From the NCBI GenBank assembly GCA_036897095.1, contig JAYMSP010002176.1, positions 1-25,772 on the forward strand: a stretch of 25,772 nt of DNA, in the 5' to 3' direction. The notes under the pieces were generated by a model. The model saw nothing but the letters and a program-made list of their open reading frames with translations. It made no database searches and had not been told where the DNA came from. This document shows, piece after piece, positions 19,725 through 25,772 of the stretch (positions are counted from its first letter, which is position 1; every line of letters starts with the position of its first letter). The DNA comes from Plantago elongata. Its lineage: Eukaryota; Streptophyta; Magnoliopsida; Lamiales; Plantaginaceae. The translations under genes and the position numbers were made by a program.

Positions 19725-20056
19725 ATTATACTTTAAGTTATACAATTTACAATTTATATACTGAATATTGATAGTGTATATAATTTATACCTTAAGTTAA
19801 CCATTTAAATAAACAAATATATTCCGACCAGTTTTGTCATTAGAAAATGATGCGTGTTATTCAAACTCTGTTAACGTTCACGCACTGGACACGTGTCGTT
19901 TGCCGAATTAATCTCGAGATAAAATAAATAAATTATACTCTAGGTTGTACCTTATATAGTTTATAATACTCAACATTTCCACCATAAATAACATGTACCT
20001 TAAATCAACCATTTGCTTAAATATTATGCTTGCTTCCAGGTTAGTTATGTCATTAA
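19725..20056. repeat. Diverged direct repeat, period about 200 bp
   Basis: A unit at about 19725-19853 (ATAAATTATACTTTAAGTTAT, later ATACCTTAAGTTAACCATTT, later GTTTTGTCATTAGAAAA) recurs at about 19926-20056 with ATAAATTATACTCTAGG, TACCTTAAATCAACCATTT and TTATGTCATTAAAA. The blocks are in the same order, so this is an old tandem duplication or two pieces of one repeat family. A palindrome GACACGTGTC (19888-19897) lies between them. Confidence 0.55.
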
Positions 20057-20459
20057 AACTGAAAAAATAGATCCAATAAAAATTAAGTACACATCTTGCT
20101 CACTACAAAAGCCTTATATAGCAAATCTAGTACAATTTGTTTTATCTTCCAAGGATATTTATCAGATATGATTTGGAATTTAGAACCAAGAATAGAATAT
20201 CAACAATAAGAATGAAGAGTGCACGTACATACAACATACCTATACAACATACCTATATAGATCTATATATCAGTGTAAGTCTGAATCAAAATTGTAATAC
20301 GACAAAGAAAGACTGGCCAATAAAGTGATACTACTATTCAGAGTCTTGCGAATAAATTAATATACTGCTTCCTATGATTCCAAAATAGATTCTCTGTTTA
20401 CTGTTGTGTTCTATTCATAGTTAACAGTGATACTTTCAATGAATTCGAAGCAAGACACT

Positions 20460-21064
20460 TGGAAATGGAAGACGTGGCTGGCTCACACCTTCTCCACTTT
20501 ATGGGCCTAATTGTTTGGATCCCAATCCCGTATCTCTACGACTTTTGTCGATTTTCAACTCCAAATTCCTAATATCACATGTCCTTTTCCATCTCTTATT
20601 TTCTTAAAAAGATTAGAGAAAAGTATTAATAAACTAATAATAATAATATCTTGATTCTGTTCCTGATGCGATCTGAAAAAGGTGACGACCACCCTCTTCT
20701 TTCGCTGATCTATAACCTCACCAAAGTGGTACAATACAACACATTATAACACAATACATACATATCTTAGATCCCCTTGTTTTGTTATTTTTTCTTTCTT
20801 TTTGACCTTTTCAGTTAAGTAGCCAGCTAGATTGATACACATATAGATACTACTTAGTTATTCCGTTTTTTTATTTCGTCCTCTCCTCTGTTCTGAAACG
20901 ATGATTGTTCAAGTGAGAGTGACAAAGATTCAGTTTTCTTTCGTTCTGTGTTCGACTTACGGTTCTGCATTAGTAGTTCTAGTGAGAAAAATCTTGGAAA
21001 TATACATGCAAGGGATTTGTTAGTTTAGTCTTTGTTCATTACAGAAGAGTAGTAGGTAAAAAAA
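20460..21064 (+). promoter_or_regulatory. Upstream and 5' leader region of the ELF3-like gene
   Basis: There is no other gene between 20057 and 21064. Motifs seen are an ACGT-core ACGTGGC at 20472-20478 (G-box/ABRE-like) and AAAAATCT at 20987-20994, the CCA1-binding site consensus, 70 bases before the ATG. CT-rich sequence at 20780-20900 looks like a leader. The start site is not known, so whether these lie in promoter or leader is inference. Confidence 0.4.
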
Positions 21065-24000
21065 ATGAAGGGTGGGAGAGATGATGGGAAGGCAATGGAT
21101 CCATGGTTGCCAAGGATACATATTGATAATGCTAATAAAGGGGGTCCAAGACCACCACCAAGAAACAAAATGGCTCTCTGTGAGCCCTATGATTTTAGCC
21201 CCGGTCTGTTCCCTCTTTCGACTAGCAGTGGTCGTCACAGATTTGTTACATCTACCAGCACTGTAAGTTACGTATTTGCAGTCTTATTCTTCACAAGCTG
21301 TTGCTTATCTACATGCATGCATTAGTTTTTATCTATAGACCATTTATTCTAAATCTCCCCTTAGTTCTGTGGACTCAGAGCCGTATCTATGTCTCGACTC
21401 GGCTCGACTTGATAAGCTATTTCAAGCCGAGTTCGAGATCGAATTCATACTCGTTTCGTTATCGAGTCGAGTTCGACTCTGTTAGATAAAACTTGTTAAA
21501 AGTAATTATTTTAATAAAATTATTTTTTATATTTATTTTTAATATTTTTATAGATAAGGCTAGTTTACACTCAGAACTTATTTTGGATTCGAATCAGGCT
21601 CGAGCTCGTTACATGTTACTCGAGCTTGAGCCCGTTTTTCTTCTTCGTTTAGTTAGCGAGTCGAGTTCGGCCTCGGTTGAACTTCAGCTCGAATCGAGTT
21701 TCACAATACGCGACTTGACTCGGCTCGGTTCGGCTCGAAAAATAACAGGACAATATAAGTTACTATTAATTATTGCCTAAATTTACAATAGTATTGCTCT
21801 TCTAAAGTAGATGTATTTTTCAATTTTATGTAGATTGGCAGTTCAAAGCATAAGCTAGTTCCAACCTTTTCCAATGTAGCAGGCTTGCCTTCACATTATC
21901 CTGATCCAACAAATGTAAAGATATCAGTAACAAATACCAAACCAGCAACGCCACTAAACTGTCAAATAGAACGGGCTTCGAGCAGTATAATAACGGAGGT
22001 CATTGAGTGCAATCCACCACAGTCGCATGATATTATTACGAGTAGTACAACGAGACCAGGAGACAACAAAGCAGCAGTGCCACTCAACTGTCAAATACAG
22101 CAGGCTTCGAGCAGTATAACAACGGAGGTCATCGGGTGCAACCCATCACAGCCACATGATATTATTACGAGTAGTAGTATAATGAGACCAGGAGACGACA
22201 ACGCTCACAAAAACCCACATTTTCTTCAGCTGCATCCGGATAAAAAAATATGCCCTGTTGTCCCATATGGAGGAGAACTACATAAATCTTGCTCAAATGA
22301 GCAAAATGACACGCGAAGTCTCATATATGGTACGATATCTCGACCTACTTGCACGCTTAATGAAAACACTGATGTTTCTCATGGGAAGGTCTCAAAAGAT
22401 GCAGCTTTGCAACGTCAATGTGTCAAGCATAAAGAGAAAGGGCAGCTTTTTGATGAAGCTAAGAATGATGTAGATGATACACGTAGTATTCCTGATAGAA
22501 TAGTGAGAAAGAGATGTCATTCTGCAGTAGATGATATATCCTGTTCCTATCAACTACTAGAAGACGATGACCGGCATATTAAGAATGATGCTGCCGTAGA
22601 GCGCTCCGGTGTTGAAGAGTTAGATCCCAACAGAGGATCAAAAGATGAAATTGGGCAAGAACATTATGACACTTCAAATGGCGAATCTATACCAAGATTG
22701 GAACTGACGACAAATGATGTGGTTCGATTGATTGGTGAGACATTATTCTCAAAAGCAAGAAAGATGATAGTGAAGTAAGTATATTTGTGTTCATTTATAT
22801 TCATGACTTGCTCATATCCGACTTCTGAGTGTTCGTCGTGCTCTTGTTTTTTTCTTTCTTGAATTTTTTCAGTGTTCATCTTTTGCAGCCAGCAACATGA
22901 GTTTGCAGTGCAGATATTCGAGTTACATAGACTGGTAAAGGTAAATTGCCTGACATACTCTTTGTACATTTTACGCAGGGTCGAATCTAAGTTTTCAGGG
23001 ACCTGTGCAAATTTACTGTCTGGGTAGATCATTACCTCCTCCGTGCTAAAATCTAGGTAGATCATTACCTCCTCTGTCATAAAAACAAAAAAAGCCCAAA
23101 GATAAGGAAACTTAAAAAAATCATGATAGAGTTTAATGAGGAGATTATTAAAAATATAAGTAATTTTTAAGGGTAAATAATGCATAAACAGTATAACAAG
23201 TTTGAATAAAACTTTGTCTTGTTTTGTTATAGACAAGAAGCAAAGAGATGAAAATATAGTAATAAAGCTTGAATCTTATTTCGTTTACGATTGCATATGA
23301 TTTATACTATTGTTATGATTTCGGTGTTCAATTATGTCAATTAAACAAGCTAAGTACTGGTAATTTATGTAGCTAAAATTAAGTCATTGATCATTCAACC
23401 AAATGAAAATGGATATTTGTTTTGGGATGGAATAAATAGTTGTTTGCATACAAAAATGGCCCCAAATATGTTGGAACTGCACGGAGAGCCTCTTTACACA
23501 GGTTTAGATCCGACCCTGATTTTACGTTTCAATAGTTGTGTTCATATCCTGACATGAGTTGTATCAACAGGTGCAGTCACTTATACCCGGAACAATGGAA
23601 TCCCAACAGAACAACTCCAATCTCAATAAACCATACATCAAATTTCCTCCAATAAATAAGCTGCTCTATGTGAGTCCTCTAGACCAGTCATCACCAGTAG
23701 CAACAAAACCAAACTCCAGCATCCTAAAGCAAAATACTGGTCAAGATCCCTATCAAGATTCCAAAGGCAAACAGCCAAAACCACCTATAAACAGCATTGA
23801 AGGATACAATTGTCAGCAACCAACTTCAAAGCCTCTGCTTCTCCATCCATTACCTGCAGATCAGTGGTTGGTTCCTGTTGGATCTTCATCTGAAGGACTG
23901 GTTTACAAGCCATGCACCGGACCATGCCCACCAGCTTTCGGTGTCATGGCACCATCATACGGAAACTGTGGACCCGTACATATAAGCAGCTTAGCTGGAC

Positions 24001-24515
24001 CAAGACCTTATGGGGTTCCAGCTCCTAACCATCCGAGGGATAAACGTTTACCCCTTGGCCAAAATTGTTTCAGGATCCCATTATTGAACTCCAGTTGCCC
24101 GAGTGTTGAAATCGAGCAGTCGAGTGGAGTAGTATTGGAATCTGAAAAGAATAGAACAGCTAGTCCGCCTGAGAAGTTGGCAGGTGCAGAACTCTCTCTT
24201 AAACGTTTTCCCCTCGGCCAAAATTATTTCAAGATCCCATCATTGAACTCCAGTTGCCCGAGTGTTGAAATCGAGAAGTCTAGTGGAGTAGTATTGGAAT
24301 CTGAAGAGAATAAAACAGCTAGTCCTCCTGAGAAGTTGGCAGGTGAAGAGCTCTCTCTTTTCCCTACTGCTGCTCCAGCAGTTGAGGTTCATAAAGATCA
24401 AGAAAAGGAGCAGACCGTACACGCGATCAAGGTTATCCCACACAATCCTAGGTCAGCATCCGAGTCGGCAGCTCGGATATTCCAGACTATACAAGAAGAA
24501 AGAAAAGCAATATGA
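21065..24515 (+). CDS. EARLY FLOWERING 3-like protein
   Basis: The four exons are 21065-21262, 21834-22774, 22889-22940 and 23571-24515, all GT-AG, giving 711 residues without a stop. ELF3 is the scaffold of the evening complex, which represses clock and growth genes at night and controls flowering time. The conserved blocks are present. N-terminal KGGPRPPPRNKMAL is at 26-38. The helix block SKARKMIVNQQHEFAV and IFELHRLVKVQSLI spans the exon 2-3-4 joins (about 372-402). The C-terminal end has IKVIPHNPRSASESAARIFQ followed by TIQEERK. The middle is poorly conserved and S/N/Q-rich, and I see no long polyglutamine tract. Two in-frame duplications occur, at residues 104-190 and 555-660. After the N-terminal block the canonical YEQL-like wording is CEPYDF, so this may be a diverged paralogue (EEC-like) rather than the true orthologue. 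The gene looks intact. Confidence 0.9.
21382..21742. repeat. Dispersed GAGCTCG-type repeat, copy 2, in ELF3-like intron 1
   Basis: GC-rich TCGACTCGGCTCGACTT at the left and TTGACTCGGCTCGGTTCGGC at the right enclose an AT-rich centre and the core shared with 9855-9955. The shared core includes GAGCTCGTTACA, TTAGCGAGTC and TTGAACTTCAGCTCGAA. The end motifs are direct, not inverted, so it is not a simple TIR transposon. It makes up most of intron 1 (21263-21833). Confidence 0.6.
21945..22205 (+). repeat. In-frame tandem duplication in ELF3-like exon 2
   Basis: Unit 1 (21945-22073, 43 codons) and unit 2 (22074-22205, 44 codons) both encode PLNCQI, ASSSI-TEVI, CNP, HDIITSSS and RPGD in that order. 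Unit 2 has one extra codon. The divergence is moderate, so it is older than the exon 4 duplication. Confidence 0.9.
22976..23518. mobile_element. Non-autonomous hAT transposon in ELF3-like intron 3
   Basis: The ends are inverted: CAGGGTCGAATCTAA at 22976 and TTAGATCCGACCCTG ending at 23518. The 8 bases outside them are identical, ATTTTACG at 22968-22975 and again at 23519-23526. An 8-bp target duplication with CAGGG-type ends is the signature of the hAT superfamily. The 543-bp interior has no transposase. It contains a 33-bp tandem repeat (23023-23055 and 23056 on). Without the insertion intron 3 would be only about 79 bp. Confidence 0.93.
24042..24359 (+). repeat. In-frame 159-bp tandem duplication in ELF3-like exon 4
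   Basis: Unit 1 is 24042-24200 and unit 2 is 24201-24359, 53 codons each, both starting AAACGTTT and ending CTCTCTCTT. I count 12 differences by hand, about 92% identity. Each unit encodes LNSSCPSVEIE, SSGVVLESE and TASPPEKLAG. About half of the base changes alter the residue. Confidence 0.95.
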
Positions 24516-24553
24516 TGTGCTGCTTAATTTCTTGACTTAATTTACTTTGCATT

Positions 24554-24646
24554 GATAACGAAGCGCAATCTAGTTGGTAAGACGCTTCAACTCCAACCAA
24601 TAGGTCGGGGGTTTGAGTCACCTTTGCCGTTTCAAAAAAAAATTAA
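24554..24646 (+). mobile_element. Short tRNA-derived SINE with target duplication
   Basis: A-box-like sequence (GCGCAATCTAGTTGGTAAGA, 24563-24582) and B-box GGGTTTGAGTC (24609-24619) are followed by CACCTTTGCCGTTTC and nine As. TTTGCATT occurs at 24546-24553 and again at 24647-24654, as a target duplication. At about 93 bp it is little more than the tRNA-like head. It lies just past the ELF3-like stop codon, probably in its 3' untranslated region. The rest of 24655-25165 shows no gene. Confidence 0.75.
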
Positions 24647-25165
24647 TTTGCATTCATATGCAAGACATTGTTGATAGTTGATGGTAGCAGTTTGATTCTA
24701 CTGTAAATTTTTACACACATCACCCCCAGGTATAGGCCACAGGGCAATACAGATAGATCATTTCACTCAGTTGAGTTACATATCATAATACACTGAAAAC
24801 TTTTTTGAGAAGTTTTGTTGAGGTATTAGATATATGTTCATCTTGTTCAACTTCTGTAATAATTGGACAATTCTTCTCCAGATCAAATAATGGGGACAAT
24901 TTTATCTTTTTGGTTGGTACCAATGCTGTTATAAGTCATTTTTGTATGAGTTATCTTCATATACACTACTACAATGCAATTACCATCATCGTATATATGT
25001 TCAGTGTTAACCACTAGCTCATATACAAGGAACGAGCCAAGAGAAAAGGTTGATCAAAATTGACATCGAACCTATTCAAATAAATCGTTCGAGTTCCTTA
25101 AAACCCGTAAACTTACAATGCCGATGATGGAGGAGTTAAAATTGATGTTGGCTTTTTACGACTTG

Positions 25166-25440
25166 ATTGGAGTCGGAAAGTCCCAATTTTCTGGCGATGT
25201 CTTTCACTAGCACTAAATATTGGACTCCTGAATTCGGAAAAGCAATTCCAAATAATAAACGCATTCTTGTACGCCTAATCGAATTCGGAAAAGGTGATAA
25301 AAGGCAGCAAAAAGGAAAAATTCAGAAAATTACCATAAAGACAAGATCCAGGCTTAAATGGAATTCGGAAACGGAATATGAGAGTGTTTATATTATTTGG
25401 TAGAATACTAATTCTAATCGTATTCCTACTCCATTAACAT
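25166..25440. repeat. GAATTCGGAAA repeats upstream of the SKP1-like gene
   Basis: GAATTCGGAAA occurs at 25230-25240, 25281-25291 and 25361-25371, with a related GGAGTCGGAAAG at about 25169-25180. The surrounding sequence resembles LTR-type promoter DNA more than unique promoter, but no TG...CA ends were found. A 78-codon open frame here is not protein-like. Confidence 0.4.
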
Positions 25441-25443
25441 GCT

Positions 25444-25452
25444 CTATATAAA
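25444..25452 (+). promoter_or_regulatory. TATA box of the SKP1-like gene
   Basis: CTATATAAA lies 103 bases before the ATG at 25555 and is followed by a CT/CA-rich leader, the usual plant arrangement. Confidence 0.65.
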
Positions 25453-25554
25453 CCATCTTCCTGTACGTTCATTATTATCATACATCACAACTTTACAATC
25501 TAGTTACTTCTGATCTCTTTTCTTTCTTCAAACAAAATCAAATTGAATCGAACA

Positions 25555-25772
25555 ATGTCTTCTTCTTCTACCTCGGAGGCTGTTGCTCCTGCTGTGGAAA
25601 AGATGGTTGACCTGAGAAGCTCTGATGGGCATTCGTTTCAAGTCGAAGAGAAGGTTGCTTGCCAATCCCAGACTATCAAGAACATGATCGAGGATTGCGA
25701 TGATTCTTCCTTCTACCCTGTGCCAAACGTCACAGGTTCGGTTATGGCCAAGGTAATCGAGTACTGCAAGCG
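25555..25772 (+). CDS. SKP1-like protein (5' part, runs off the window)
   Basis: The ATG at 25555 opens 72 complete codons to the window end. After a Ser-rich leader (MSSSSTSEAVAPAVEK) comes the SKP1 POZ-type fold: MVDLRSSDGHSFQVEE, VACQSQTIKNMIEDC, then PVPNVTGSVMAKVIEYC. SKP1 (ASK in Arabidopsis) bridges cullin 1 and F-box proteins in SCF ubiquitin ligases; the visible part is the cullin-binding half. The leader of about 16 residues before MVDL is longer than in the core ASK1-type proteins. The usual acidic stretch is reduced to DCDDSSFY. Plant SKP1-like genes are numerous and often lineage-specific, so this may be a non-canonical member. The C-terminal half and any intron lie outside the window. 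Confidence 0.9.
   Translation, partial: MSSSSTSEAVAPAVEKMVDLRSSDGHSFQVEEKVACQSQTIKNMIEDCDDSSFYPVPNVTGSVMAKVIEYCK

Noticed and set aside
22664..23236. 190-codon minus-strand frame
   Set aside because: It overlaps ELF3-like exons 2 and 3 and the hAT element on the opposite strand; its product has low-complexity runs and a repeated STEEVMIY segment from the 33-bp repeat. No family is recognisable.
21065..24515. Polyglutamine thermosensor tract in the ELF3-like protein
   Set aside because: No long glutamine run is encoded; only short QQNN- or CQQ-type stretches are present.
24805..25403. Two plus-strand frames of 70 and 78 codons
   Set aside because: They lie in AT-rich or repeat-like spacer; composition is not protein-like and there are no splice partners or motifs.

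Overview
This window comes from a plant nuclear genome, most likely a eudicot. The evidence is spliced genes with GT-AG introns, plant-specific protein families (ILR1-like amidohydrolase, BC10/GT14-type glycosyltransferase, ELF3-like clock protein, SKP1-like protein), long AT-rich spacers and abundant degraded plant transposons. I cannot name the species. I see no prokaryotic, plasmid or phage features.

Layout. Positions 1-712 look like one end of an LTR on the minus strand, cut by the window edge. Roughly 713-9500 is a long, decayed Ty3/gypsy element of the Tat type, read on the minus strand. It has part of the 5' LTR and a primer-binding site near 9066, gag (9030-7636), protease (about 7120-6926), reverse transcriptase (6086-5340), RT-linked RNase H (5327-5115), a second RNase H (4926-4192) and integrase ending at a stop at 2994. 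Downstream of pol (in element orientation) lie about 2 kb of unusual structured DNA: a diverged pair of hairpin-bearing repeats, a 17-nt-loop hairpin, a 90-bp tandem array and an antisense reading frame with its own TATA-like and splice-like signals. All element frames are broken.

Positions 10202-13606 hold a complete five-exon IAA-amino acid hydrolase (ILR1-like) gene on the plus strand, with signal peptide, all five expected metal ligands and a C-terminal HDEL. It converges on a two-exon BC10-like glycosyltransferase gene (16321-14345, minus). A Stowaway-like MITE lies between them. Positions 16.3-20.4 kb are gene-poor: a 98-codon unidentified frame, a short mitochondrial rRNA fragment (NUMT), SINE copies and AT-rich repeats.

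Positions 21065-24515 carry a four-exon ELF3-like gene (711 residues predicted, frame intact). It contains two in-frame internal duplications, a dispersed GC-rich repeat in intron 1, and a hAT-type non-autonomous transposon with a perfect 8-bp target duplication in intron 3. A short SINE follows. The 5' part of a SKP1-like gene starts at 25555 and runs off the window.

The genes do not form a functional cluster. They relate to auxin-conjugate hydrolysis in the ER, Golgi glycosylation, the circadian evening complex and SCF ubiquitin ligases respectively. I found no convincing new biological system. The most unusual items are the recently duplicated ELF3-like protein and the structured, antisense-coding tail of the Tat element.
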